From Lasiodiplodia sp. COLG20 (lineage: Eukaryota; Ascomycota; Dothideomycetes; Botryosphaeriales; Botryosphaeriaceae), in contig VNWV01000001.1 of assembly GCA_009801085.1 (NCBI GenBank), positions 372,001 to 436,000 of the forward strand: DNA of 64,000 nt, in the 5' to 3' direction. The position numbers and the translations under genes are program-made. The notes beneath the pieces are model-generated. The model was not told the DNA's origin. It worked only from the letters and a program-made list of their open reading frames with translations, and ran no database searches. Of this stretch, positions 20,471-31,718 are shown one piece after another. How positions within the stretch are numbered: the stretch's first letter is position 1; the number at the start of each line of letters is the position of its first letter.

Positions 20471-22015
20471 CTAGTAGCTCGGAGGTCCATAGCTAGGAGC
20501 AGGGGGCTGGTACGATGGTTCCCCATACACCGAAGTCGATGTCTCGTAAACTGCAGTTGATGTCTCGGAAAGTGGAGTCGATGTTCCGGAAACTGGACCG
20601 GATGGTATGGTCCGGAAACCCGATTCGAATGACATGGTGAAGTAGTCTGAAGTGAATGTTGGGAGAAGGGCAGTTCCGGTAGGCGTTCCAGAAAGTGTTC
20701 CAGTAAATGATTCGGGAATACGGGAGCCGACTCCGGCCGTGAAGGAAAATGTATTTGTTGACGTTGCCACTATTACTGTCGACGGGATAGACGTGTCCGT
20801 TGTGGTTGAAACATCTGTTGTCGTCGACAAATCTATGTTCGTCACTGTGACAGTCGTTTCAGATACTTCCGTCGTCGTCTCGGTCGTGGTCTCAGTGTCT
20901 GTCACTGTCGATACATCTGTAGTCACCGAGATAACTGTAGTCGGCACGGTGTCCGTCACAGTCAACGTGTCTGTAGTTGTTGATACATTGGTCGTCGTGA
21001 ATGTAACGGTAGTTGGCACCACTTCTGTTGTTGTGAACGTATCCGTGACCGTTGACACATTCGTCGTGACCGAAACAACCGTCGTTGGTACAATTTCCGT
21101 CGTTGTATCAATCTCCGTGGTTGGAACAACTTCTGTGGTTGCAACAATTTCCGTCGTTGGCACGATGTCCGTAGTTGTCGATGTAATCGTCGTCGGAATC
21201 TCGTCCGTTGTTGTTGATACAATAATCGATACGTCTGGCGTGGGTGTGCTTTCCGAACAGCTTTCGGTCGAGGTCCCTGTCCAGGTTCCGATGCGGAATT
21301 GCGACGAAATCGTCGTTGACGTAGACACAGACGTTGAAGTTGACGTGAAAGTCTCCGTGGAAGTTTCCGTAGAGGTTCCGATGGAAGTTTCCGTGGTAGT
21401 CCCCGTGAAGGTACTTTCCGTGGTGACCTCCGTGGTAATTGCCGTGGTTTCCGTGCACGATGTGGTCGTCTCTGTGTACGTCATGACGGGCAGAGCAGAG
21501 ACATCCTGGGGCGCACGTTTGAGGGGTCCGAAAACCTGAGGGCCCCCTTGATCGGTGGGGAGTAATGGGTTGTCGGGGTAAACAGTGTTGGAGATGTTGT
21601 AGACCTCCCCATTGAGGCTGAACACACCACCCCAGGTATTTCCGTCCAGGATGCACTCATCAATGATGTTGTTGAAAGCCTCTTCACAGTATCTGAGAGG
21701 CACGGTGTTGTCGGTGCGCTCGATGCTGTACATCACGGCTACGGTAAAATCAGTAAACAACAATTTCTGAAGTGATGAAGAGAGTCTCTTACAGCCATGG
21801 TTGGTGTTACGTTCAAGTTGCTGATCGTCACCAGCGTCCCAGTTTCCAGCACAGAAACATCCAACCCGATCCTCTGAAGTCAGAGCAGCTGCGATATCAG
21901 TTCCGCACGGGTCACCGGGGAGGCGCTTCTGGCTAGTGAAGCAGGTGGTGGCGCCGAGAACCTCGAGCGAGAAGCCCAGGAAGCAAAGCGAACGGATGAG
22001 ACTCATGGTGGCCAT
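20471..22015 (-). CDS. Secreted Ser/Thr-rich mucin-like protein
   Basis: Two exons: 22015-21793 and 21738-20471, with a 54-nt intron (GTAAGA..CCGTAG) that is a multiple of three; 496 aa. A signal peptide (MATMSLIRSLCFLGFSLEVLGA) is followed by a Cys-containing globular head of about 150 residues, with motifs CEEAFNNIIDECI and GGVFSLNGEVYNISN. Then come roughly 250 residues of Thr/Val/Ser/Glu repeats of the TTEVVPTTV and VTTDVSTVTDT type, and a Tyr/Pro C-terminus (SYQPPAPSYGPPSY) with no hydrophobic GPI tail. Heavy O-glycosylation and a wall or extracellular-matrix location are likely. It could act in adhesion or surface masking. Confidence 0.8.
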   Translation of the reverse strand: MATMSLIRSLCFLGFSLEVLGATTCFTSQKRLPGDPCGTDIAAALTSEDRVGCFCAGNWDAGDDQQLERNTNHGCKRLSSSLQKLLFTDFTVAVMYSIERTDNTVPLRYCEEAFNNIIDECILDGNTWGGVFSLNGEVYNISNTVYPDNPLLPTDQGGPQVFGPLKRAPQDVSALPVMTYTETTTSCTETTAITTEVTTESTFTGTTTETSIGTSTETSTETFTSTSTSVSTSTTISSQFRIGTWTGTSTESCSESTPTPDVSIIVSTTTDEIPTTITSTTTDIVPTTEIVATTEVVPTTEIDTTTEIVPTTVVSVTTNVSTVTDTFTTTEVVPTTVTFTTTNVSTTTDTLTVTDTVPTTVISVTTDVSTVTDTETTTETTTEVSETTVTVTNIDLSTTTDVSTTTDTSIPSTVIVATSTNTFSFTAGVGSRIPESFTGTLSGTPTGTALLPTFTSDYFTMSFESGFRTIPSGPVSGTSTPLSETSTAVYETSTSVYGEPSYQPPAPSYGPPSY

Positions 22016-23567
22016 TGTAGCGAAGGACTTGGTTGGCGTGCTGGCCTCATCGAAGGTCCTTCAAGTCGACTTTATATTCTTGCATGATATACTTGGCGGA
22101 CTCGTTGTTACCTCACTCCCTCACGTTGGCCAGGTAAGGCAACAGATCAGTTTGCATTCCTTAGCTCTCTCGCAAGCTTTCTGAATCAGGAATAAATCAC
22201 CCCAAGGTTGCCGTTTCGAGCACGCAGAGCAATGCGCGGTGTAGGTTACGTACGGCTTCGAGCTTGCCGTGATGCTGGGATGCGCCACTGTTTTGGAGCC
22301 TGAAACAAGAGCAAATTAAGCAGTTTGAGACAAGTTCCCGCCAAGCGCAACGGTACGAGGGACGAATGGTTGGTCTCACGGAGGTACCTCAGTCTTTACA
22401 AGTCCGTTTGCATCCCTTTTGTTGGGCTGACAAGAGATCATCCTGCACGATTGGTTACATCAATATGTTCTTCTATATCAAGATATCTACATTGCTTCTG
22501 CGACTGCTACGTGCAACTTCCAATGGTGGAGGCTGTGTGTGCTCTGAGTCCTGAATAGGACGCGATGACGATCTTTGCGGAAGTCATTAACTTGCTGGAG
22601 AAGACCCTGCATGCCAGGATCCAAGACACGTGCGCGAATGACATTTGGCCGATCTTGTTCCGTATCAGAGTAAAATATGGAAACCCCTTGCACAACTCGA
22701 GCAAGAAGATTCAGAACATGTTTCATGTCAGCTTTCTCTGCCGACCATGCAACCGTACAACATTTAAAGATTGCATGTAACGCGATGGAGTAGACTTGAA
22801 ATTTGCGTTTGTGATTTCAGGCAACCCAGTGTGAGGTTCTCTTTCCACGCTGTAATCTGCAGCCACTGTTTGGGTACTGTGTCGATGGAATGGGCTGAGC
22901 CGCACGGCTGATACCAAGGCAGGGGTGTTTCTTATGCGCGGTACAGGATGGACTGGCTATGTCAGATTCGCATGGTCCTGCTGATCTGCTGTCGCCAAGG
23001 CTTCCAAAAGGCTTACCCCTTTGAGGACAGTGGTGGTGGCTCATCCAGCATTAGACGACAACAGAGATGCAAAGGCAGGACCTATGTCTTGCTCTTGGAA
23101 GGTTTACGCCAATACAAACCAGTCATTCGAACCACGGAACAGTTCTGTCCGCTCACTTCTGGGGACTATATCTTATCTCGATCCGAGGTTCCAGACGTGG
23201 TGTTGCATGCCGCAGTGAGTTTGACCGGTAACCTGTGGAATTTTTCTGTCTTAGGAGAAGACCGAAAAGGCAAGGGCCTCCAACTCGGCTCCGCAACTCC
23301 ATGTGTTTGCGGGGTCTGCGTGACCAGGATGAGAAGCAAGAGGGCGGGTAAGCGGAACTGGTTATCCGCCTACCCGCACCTCGACCCGCCCATCTGCAAA
23401 GCCACATTACGCATATCTCTGCGGCCTCATATCACCGAATCCTGTACTCAAAACATGCAAGTCAGTGCGTCAGAGGCACTTCTGCAGAAATGGAGGGTTC
23501 AAATTGAAGAAAGCAAGATTCTACGTGCAGGTGGCGCCAGACTTTACTCAGATGTATGATGACATTC
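22016..23567. other. Intergenic, no supported gene
   Basis: A 203-codon plus-strand frame (22948-23559) has no recognisable motif and no promoter-like upstream sequence. The right end is the 3' flank of the Zn2Cys6 regulator gene. Confidence 0.45.
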
Positions 23568-25740
23568 TCAACGGCGGAGTCGTTTGAGACGTTGCTTCTG
23601 TCGCATCATCTGCAGAATGCACACAGCTGCGTCAGCACTGGAGTCCGGCGTTGCCCATCTTTCCATCGAATCAATCAATTTCCCCAGTATCTCGGTGATG
23701 TTCGGCACCAGGTGCCTGAGACGGGGACTCGCAGACGCATTCGTTAGAACCAGCGCGCACGCCAAAGATCTACAACGTTGAACATTAGATACAACACAAT
23801 GCAACGGCTACACGTTTCAACGTACGATTGTATAATCATCCATGTGTATTGTGTCCGCTCCTTGAGCAGGAATCCTGCAGTCGCAAGGAAGTTTTGGCAA
23901 CTCTCGAGACACACTTGGCAGTCTTCGAGGATGCTGAGCGGTGCAATTTCCTCGTTCTCGGGCAACATTGTGACATGAGCGACGCATGGCCGGAAAATGA
24001 TGTGGCGGGCAGACCAATAGCGCAGACGCAACCAACCGTCCAGGATGTCTCGAGGGATATGGGTTTGCAGGTCAGGTCGGATCGCATCCGGCAGAGAGTT
24101 GTACCAAGTGTCTAGTTGGTGCGCGAGTTCTGCGCACACTTTCTCCATTACGTTAACTCCCGGGCCGACCGGAGACATCGGGGATGGTGCGGGATCAGTG
24201 GAACGTCTACCCGTCGGGTTGGCATATACGGTGCTATGGATCCTGTTCAACAATCGTCTCATTGAACAAACGGCCAAGAATGCAAGGCTATCGCGATCGT
24301 CTTGCTCTCTGAAGTGCGGGAACGGCATGCCGTCGATCAAGAACTCGATGCCACTACGTGGGAAATGGAATTCAGCGAGGCTATCACTGCACAGCTTACC
24401 ACGTCAGTAAACTACAACTTCCAGGAGGAAGAGGACAACCCCACCATTCAAGCAAGAAACAAGCCCAGCAGAGGCGGCTCAGGCAGTCGTCCTCGTCCTG
24501 TGATGTTGGCTTTCCCTGCATCCTTGATTGGTCAGGCCACATGTATTCTGATATCACGTACGAAAGCTTACTGCATATGCTGCAACTGCAAACTCGTCGA
24601 TGCCATATGCACCAATCTCCAGGATTGGAGGGGCATGACCATATTCGATAGGTATACAGACCCATACACCAATGCAGACGGCAGCGCTAAATCTGTTTCA
24701 AAGGACTTCGGCCACTGCGCCGTCATGATTTCATAAGCGGCAGAGAAGTATGCCAAGCTGGTGGACGACATGCCATCGGAAGTAACGACCAAGCTACCCA
24801 ACGCCAGCACGACCAGTATCAGGGCCGTGCTCACGTTCGGGCAAGAGTTAGTACTCATGACCTCATCGTAGGTTGAGTAGAGAAACCCCCGAGTGACAAC
24901 AGGAAGGCTTGGATAAATGCGTGAGAAGAAGCCCGCGATGAGAAGATCGGCGGTGCTCCGGGAGACATCCAAAGTAGCCAGGAAATCGGGCAAAGGCTGC
25001 ACTGTGAACAAGTCCAGACTCCGCTGTGACTCGATTTGGTAGAAGAAGTCCGGTGGGTATTCGCCTATCAGATTTTGTATTTTCGGAAGTGCAAATAGAC
25101 TAGCTGTTGCTGTTTGGTGACCCAAAGGGATAGTTAGCGGTGTATCATGGTCGTTATCAGCAACTGTCCCGCCGGCAATAGATGGTGGATCAAATCCCGA
25201 AAAGGCCGATCCCGGCGTGTGGCTCGCCGCAGCTGGTGAACCTGATTGTATATGCAAAGCAGGCTCGGCAGCAGTGGTAGAGCGCGACCGAGATTGAGTT
25301 GTGGGTGCGTGCTCGGTTGTAGACATGGGACTGTGCAGCGGGAAGCGGGCCGGCGGGTGTCGGTGAGGCGGAATCTCATCAGTGCATTGTCTTTGGTTAA
25401 GAACATCATTTTGCTTCTTCAGCAGATCTTCAAGCTCGCTGATACGGCGTAGTAGCGCTTCCTGCGTTTTGTCCGACTCGCAACTGACGCAGCGCAGATC
25501 AGCGGTCATGTTTCAATTTGTCGTCATCCGTTCTCACCGGTCTGGAGTGGCCTCTTGGTATTCGCATTCAGCACCAGCTTCAGAGCAAAGCCCACAACTT
25601 GGTTTCCGGCCATCACACTTGCGTTTCCTGTTTTGCACTTGTAAGCTTACGTACGGGTTCTGCGGTGTTGAGGTTTGCTCAACTGACCGGTGACGACAGA
25701 AATTACAGGCAATAGAAACACGCTTGCGAGGGAAACTCAT
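23568..25740 (-). CDS. Zn2Cys6 fungal transcription factor
   Basis: Six exons: 25740-25688, 25627-25538, 25483-24572, 24522-24445, 24386-23826 and 23769-23568 (631 aa). The zinc cluster is complete after splicing: Cys12, 15, 22, 29, 32, 39 (C-x2-C-x6-C-x6-C-x2-C-x6-C), followed by a short coiled-coil dimerisation segment (LLRRISELEDLLKKQ). The C-terminal half is the fungal-specific middle homology region, with LSRLCWACFLLE and FPRSGIEFLIDGMPFP restored by splicing. The ATG at 25740 is preferred; the frame further upstream has only GTG. The gene faces an MFS transporter across a 317-bp intergenic region, so it may regulate that transporter (inference). Donor 1 is GTCAGT, less common. Confidence 0.9.
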
Positions 25741-26057
25741 TTTACCAAAGGAAAATGTCAGCACAAACTCGAGACTCTGCAGTTAGGGTTCCACAGTGGA
25801 TGGCTTTCCTTGTGGTGGTGGAAACGAAGCGGAAGAGCGGAAACCCCGCACTAAAATCTGTGCTGTGGAGCCGCGTGGCCACAATACATATCTCATTGCA
25901 CGGCGCTAGATCCTTGTAGCCGAAGTTCCGCCTGCGTGGTCACCAGCAAAGAGCATCAGTATCTATAACACTTACACGCCCTCCTCAAAATACGGATTCC
26001 TTTCATTCAGTTTCCGTTTCTATCGAATGACCGACTACAGCATATTTTAGCCTCAAA
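25741..26057. promoter_or_regulatory. Shared divergent promoter of regulator and MFS transporter
   Basis: 317 bases separate the ATG codons of the Zn2Cys6 gene (minus) and the MFS gene (plus). This arrangement is common for pathway-specific regulator/exporter pairs. I cannot point to a defined operator. Confidence 0.55.
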
Positions 26058-27578
26058 ATGGATGCGAGCAACGAAAAACAGCCACAAAGTCAGCACGTAG
26101 CCCGAGAAGACCACGAATCTTTACCAAATTGCAGCGAACCTTCACATCAAGACACAGCAGGGCGTTGGAATTCGTCTATTTCAAATACGCTCCGCATAGC
26201 CGCCACATATTGGTGTTTCATTCTTCTTGGAGCCAATGACAGCTTATACGGCGTAAGTGTCCTCAAGTATTTGTACTTTACTTTTCGCTGACGATCCCAG
26301 GTTCTCATTCCACGGGTATGTCCTTGCCGCTTCTTGAAAAAGTCCTTCTGCTGATGGAGATGCAGCTCGAGCCATTCTACCATCTCAACTACACAACAGT
26401 TTCCCTGCTCTTTCTTTCACCAGTTGCCGGCTTCATCACCAGCACGCTCGCAAATTACACCATCCATGAACGCTTTGGCCAACGTGGTATTGCACTAATA
26501 GGAGGCTCCTGCCACATCGTAGCCTACGCCATCGCGAGCATACACCCTCCGTTCCCCGCGCTGGTGGTAGTGTATATCCTGGTTGGATTAGGAAGTGGGA
26601 CCAAACAAGCCGCGTGGAACTCGTACGTCGGCGGCATGCAGAACCCAAACGAGCTCCTCGGACTACTCCACGGCTTCTACGGAGCCGGCGCCACCATCAT
26701 GCCTTCGGTCGCAAGCAGTCTTTTCACGAAGCGGGGCTGGCAGTGGTACATGATCTACTACCCGTTGCTGGGCCTGGCCGCTCTGGACATGGCTTTCTCT
26801 CTTTGTACGTTTGCGAACCAAGGCGGACGCTCTTACCGAGAGAAGAATGAAATCCGGCCTTGTGAGCATCCCCAGCAACCAGTTTCCTCACCCGAACAGA
26901 GACGAAATGTATTTTCTCGGTGCTCCATTTCAATCAAACGCAGCCAAACAGCCCTCTGCCTCAGACAGAAAGTTGTGTTTCTCGGAAGTGCCTTTCTTCT
27001 TTCCTACGTTGGCTCAGAAGTGGCAATCGGAGGGTGGATGGTGACTTTTCTGACCAAAAATCGACATGGCACCGCCTTTGCCTCTGGAATTGCTACGAGC
27101 GGATTTTGGGCGGGTCTCACCGTGGGCAGATTTGTTCTCGGCTTCGCAACAGCAAGGCTTTTCAAAAGCGTCAAGCTCGCTGTATCATGCTACCTGGGTC
27201 TCTCGATCGTCATGCAGCTCTTGTTCTGGCTGATACCAAACTTTATTGCATCAGCTGTCAGCGCAGCGTTCTTGGGTAAGCTTCATCGAATCTGCAAAGG
27301 CTCCCGTATTAACGAATGGCTTAGGATTCTTCCTTGGCCCGATGTTTCCGGGTGTTATTGTATGTCTTACTACTCTTCTCCCAAAGTCGTTGCAAGTGCC
27401 TGCGGTCGGCATCTGCTCAGCAATTGGATCATCCGGGGCATCTATTGTGCCTTTTGCTGTTGGGGCGATTGCACAGGCAAAGGGCGTGCAAGTCTTACAG
27501 CCCATCATCTTCGCATGTCTTCTCTTATGCCTGCTCATTTGGTTCTGTCTGCCTAAACTACCTCCTCGTCGACTCTAG
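26058..27578 (+). CDS. MFS transporter (BSC6/FucP-like fungal type)
   Basis: Four exons: 26058-26252, 26301-26315, 26366-27275 and 27325-27578 (457 aa). Exon 2 is only 15 nt and encodes VLIPR; with it the protein reads ANDSLYGVLIPRLEPFYHL, the normal first-loop sequence of this family. About 12 membrane helices are visible, including RIAATYWCFILLGAND, VSLLFLSPVAGFIT, LVVVYILVGLGSGT and the terminal IIFACLLLCLLIWFCL. The two six-helix halves are separated by a hydrophilic loop (about residues 210-250). The substrate cannot be told from sequence; the neighbouring Zn2Cys6 gene suggests inducible small-molecule transport. Confidence 0.88.
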
Positions 27579-28205
27579 GATTTTTTTTGAAGAAGATGAT
27601 CAGTTGTCTGATTGCTTTCGATATGGGAATTAATTCATTTTTCGGTTTAATTTGGAGCTGGCGGACCACGCTTCTGTAACGTTTGTGACTTCGTTGGGGA
27701 CGACAAGTATGTTCTGAGATCACAAGCTGGAATCTGATCTCCACCATCTAGAGCAAATCCTTGTCTCGTAAAATATTCACCGCGAGAGGTCAATGTCAAG
27801 GCCCATTCTCATTGGTCGACACATGCGGATGTCATCCGCGGGACTTCTTCGGAGCGGATACGCATTCCGCCTGCACAGATTTTGCTGGAGGTGGTCCGGG
27901 CAATGATGCCTTGCAAGTTGCAGGGACAAGTTGCCTTGCCTGCAGGACAGGTGAATTCGTCTAGGCGATTCGCTGCGTTGCGGATAGTTAAGAGCAGATG
28001 AGAAGGAACAGCGGCTTCCTGGCCAGGAATTCCGGACGCGGGCGACAAAGGAGAGTCCGTGCATGCTTCGACGCGCCAAGGCGGCGAAACGTAGTTCCAT
28101 CCGCTCGCCTGCCCTCAACAACAAAACCTTTTTCGTCTACCTCTGCGACAAACTCCTCTTCAACGACGACAACTCCCTCACCACCTCCCACGTCCCCACG
28201 CAAAG
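27579..28205. other. Intergenic; RPL28 leader
   Basis: 3' flank of the MFS gene followed by the promoter and pyrimidine-rich leader of the ribosomal protein gene. No gene seen. Confidence 0.5.
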
Positions 28206-28400
28206 ATGCCTACGAGGTTGAGCAAGACCAGGAAGCACCGCGGCCACGTCTCGGCCGGTCACGGTCGCATTGGCAAGCACAGGAAGCACCCCGGTGGTCG
28301 TGGTCTGGCTGGGTAAGTCAACTCGAGCCCATAACTACCTCGAAGCACACGCGCTGATGCCGTAACAGTGGTCAGCACCACCACCGCACCAACATGGACA

Positions 28401-28435
<35 letters not shown>

Positions 28436-28766
28436 AGGTACTTCCACAAGGTCCAGAGCCAGTTCTACAAGCCCGTCATCAACCTCGACAAGGTACGCAT
28501 ATCGCATTGCAAAAAGGCGTCACATTTTTACTGACTTTCTCGCCTAGCTCTGGACCCTCGTCCCCGCTGAGAAGCGCGATGAGTATCTCACCGCCAAGTC
28601 GGCCGACAAGGCGCCCGTCGTCGACCTCCTTACCTTCGGCTACGCCAAGCTCCTCGGCAAGGGCCGCCTCCCCAACGTCCCTATCGTCGTCAAGGCCCGC
28701 TACGTCAGCGCCGAGGCCGAGCGCAAGATCAAGGAGGCCGGTGGTGTCATCCAGCTCGTCGCGTAA
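28206..28766 (+). CDS. RPL28: 60S ribosomal protein L28 (uL15)
   Basis: Three exons: 28206-28312, 28369-28492 and 28548-28766 (149 aa), the usual length of eukaryotic uL15. The N-terminus is the highly conserved basic segment ([20 protein letters not shown], then GGRGLAGGQHHH), followed by [16 protein letters not shown] and the C-terminal [16 protein letters not shown] and [12 protein letters not shown] segments. It is a structural component of the large ribosomal subunit. Codon use is strongly biased to C-ending codons, typical of a highly expressed gene. Preceded by a CT-rich leader. Confidence 0.97.
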
Positions 28767-29458
28767 AGGACACAATTGGAGGGAGATGCACAAAAAAAGT
28801 TTTTCAGCGTGGTGGCTGGGTGAAGTTTAGATACTTTACCGAACAGACCTTTTATCTCAGCGTGGTGGCTGGGTAAAGATCGTTTCGGCGTAATAGCTGC
28901 AATCGACTTTGCCGAACAAACCTCTCCCGTCCCGAAAAGGGTGTTGGGTGGATTCGTCTGCCCCGCCATTTCGGTTGTGTCACTCGGCTGAGTGGCACAT
29001 GTTTTGCTCTGCTGAATTTCAGCGATGTGAGATGCTCTCGTGTTGAAAGCTGACTATGCAGGAACATTTAGCCAGAGGTGAGTCCTGTTTCATCGGCCAT
29101 GCCGTGGATGTGTGAATGGTGCCGAACAGTGATGTGATTCTATGCCTGACTATTTCAAGCTCGGATCCAGTTGGAATGGTATCCGAATTTCTCCATACGA
29201 TCGGACTGCATAATTCCTGTGCCTGAATGTGTAGGCGTCCGGATGATTGCGGCTAACGCATGGTGATTCATACCAGAACTTGGATGTTGAAGTTCTCTTT
29301 CTACCTTTAGTCTTGAGCCCTGGTAGAAAATACAAGAATCCGATATTCCAAAAATTCAAAGACGTCAAACCCCATTGACTGCAGTGCACTTTTCCCAAGC
29401 ATTCAGAACCAAACGAAGAGACGTACAACAGCACTTCCGTCGCACGCACGCACACATC
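28767..29458. other. RPL28 3' flank with duplicated motif
   Basis: Contains a direct duplication (separate entry). No gene seen between RPL28 and the end of the minus-strand MFS gene. Confidence 0.5.
28805..28928 (+). repeat. Direct duplication in RPL28 3' region
   Basis: The 17-base string CAGCGTGGTGGCTGGGT occurs at 28805 and 28858, each followed by A/G-AAG. A second shared element, CCGAACA(G/A)ACCT, follows each copy, and GCCGAACAG recurs near 29125. This looks like an old tandem duplication of about 53 bp that has diverged. Confidence 0.6.
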
Positions 29459-31091
29459 TCACAGCACATACCGAAACCACACCTCATCAAACCTCCCCTT
29501 CTCCTCCTCACCCACCAGCCTCGCCCGCTCCACCTCCCTCCTCCCATTCGCCCTCACCAGCGCCGCCGCGAACCCCACCACAAGCACCAACCCTGCAACC
29601 GCGAAACCCAACCCCGTCGTCGCGCCCGTCACGTACCGCGGCGCCTCGCTCTTGACAAACACATTCGCCGCCACGAAGTTCGCGCAATTCCCAAACCCGG
29701 TCATCCACGCCGTCCCCACGGCTACCTGCCGCCCGCCCCGCAGGTTCGCCGACAGCCAGCTCATCAGCAGCGCCATCTGCGGGACCGTGCCTGCGGCCAG
29801 GAGGAAGAGCGCGGCGTACCGCGTTCCTGCCGCCGCCGCCGCATCGACCCGCGAAGCGCGCAGGATGGACCAACCGCCCAGTTGGGAGGCGATAGCGAGG
29901 AGGAGGAACGGCGTGCGCATGTCGAACCGTGCTGCTAACGCGGTCAGGACGAAGGTGCAGACGATGCCGGTGGCCCAGATGGGCATGGTGAGGAGCTGGG
30001 CGACGGTGTGGGAGGAGGCGAGGCCGAGCTCGGCGACGATGGTGGGCGCGAAGGAGGCGATGGAGGCGGCCGTCATGTCGGTGCAGAAGAAGATGAGGGT
30101 GGGGGTGTGGATGCGCCAGTCGAGGAGGATTTTGCGGAGGGGGGTGGCGGAGGAGGAGGAGGGAGACGAGGGGGAAGAGGAGGAGGAGGCGCTGAGGTGC
30201 GTGAGGAGGCGGTCGCGCTCGTGGGGACGGAGGAACCAGGACTGCGCGGCGTGCGGGAGGTTTGGGGTTAGGAGGAGGACGGGGAGGGAGGTGAGGATGG
30301 TCATTACTGGGAGGGGGAGGTTGGTTAGCTGAGGGGTGTGCAGGTGGTGGGCTTGGGTTGGGTTGATGCTGACGTACGTCCTTCGATGATGAAGACCCAG
30401 CGCCAGCCTTGGTAGCCGCCGGCGCCGTCGACGTTCTTCTGGATCGCGTACGCGAGGAGCCCGGAGAAGAGGGGCCCGGCGAGGGCGAAGTTGAAGAACC
30501 AGGCGAACCGCAGAGCCGCCTCACGCTTCGTGTAGTAGACGGAGATCAGGTAGGTCGCGCCGGCCGGCAACGATGCTTCGAACACGCCCATCAGGAACCG
30601 CACGGCCAGGAGCCCGCCGTAGCTCTGCGTCAGGCCCTGGCACATGCTTAGTACTCCTGTCGGCATACACGGTCAGCGCGGGAGCAGGCATTGGCTGTCC
30701 GAGTCTACGTACCTAACAGCAGCATCTGCCCCCCGAGCAGGTACCTTGGAGGAAAGCGGTTCCAGTTTAGCACCAGGTTGGCAGGGATCTCGGCCAGCAC
30801 GAAGGGGATGTAGAAGATGCACAAGGCGACGTTGTACCCGTTCGCCGGCATGTTCAGCGCCCCCTCCAGTCCGTCGGGAGACCCGATGCCCAGCGCCCGC
30901 GCGTTCGCGATGTTGGTGCGGTCCAGGAAGAGCAGCGTGTACAGCACGCCCGTGATCGGAATCAACACCATGTCTCGCTTCCGGAGTAGCTTCCGGTCGA
31001 GAGCGGGGTTGTGTTCCACGACATCTACGACTGTCTCGCTCTTCGCCATGGTCGAGTCTTCCTGTGAGGCGGGCTTCGTGACTTCAGCCAT
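29459..31091 (-). CDS. MFS transporter, allantoate permease (Dal5/Tna1) type
   Basis: Three exons: 31091-30713, 30656-30378 and 30306-29459 (501 aa), with donors GTACGT (both introns) and acceptors GACAG and CCCAG. A start at 31091 (MAEVTKPASQED) is preferred. The sequence shows the anion:cation symporter signature: RKRDMVLIPITGVLYTLLFLDRTNIANA in the first helix, then RFLMGVFEASLPAGATYL and QGWRWVFIIEG. About 12 helices are present, with a hydrophilic Ser-rich central loop. Family members import vitamins, ureides or small carboxylates in symport. The adjacent salicylate-hydroxylase-type gene suggests uptake of an aromatic or related acid (inference). Confidence 0.87.
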
Positions 31092-31718
31092 GTTGCGGTA
31101 CAGCGCGTGGAGCCGAGACGCACGATTGGGGACGGGAAGTAGAGCGTTGCTGATGAGTTGAAATGTTAACTCCAAGTCAAACGTGCCAATCGGAAATATT
31201 GGCGCTTGAGGCGGGTCTTAAAAATGCATGAACGAACTCGGAAACTCCGAGGCGAACGAAATGATGTGAGAAACAACGCATGTAAATCACGTCTGGCTTA
31301 CATGCAGTTGTGATTGCTGGAGATGGACCAGATCTGCGTTGAGATACATGAGTTGGCAGGGATGTTCGCATTTGAGCATGGTTGTACAGTAGGGGTTGTA
31401 GTTATACCCTCCTTCTCGATATGGTGGTTTGCCGAGAGTTTGGCCTATCGGGAAATTTGATGCATCGTCGCATCCCTGCTCTTCTGCCCGAATGGTATTT
31501 CCCGCTGCACGCTCTGGTGGAAAAGCCAGGCTGTCATGCAGCTGAAACAGATCAACTCGGTTAAAAGAGAGATAAGTGTTTATCTTTACAGTCTGCAAAG
31601 ACTCAGCGATGGCGTCAGATGGCGGTGATACCGATACAGGTTCTGAATGCCGGCGCGCTACTTGCAATTGTCAAATGGTCAAGTTACAAGCTGGTCAACC
31701 CACTCGCCTTGGATGTTA
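31092..31718. other. Intergenic
   Basis: 5' region of the permease gene and 3' flank of the monooxygenase gene. Several short frames on both strands, none with a motif. Confidence 0.45.

Noticed and set aside
20652..21539. 295-codon open frame antisense to the mucin gene
   Set aside because: Pure reverse reading of the Thr-rich repeats; Val-rich low-complexity product, no start context.
22948..23559. 203-codon plus-strand frame
   Set aside because: No domain, no promoter features, no splice partners; composition not protein-like.
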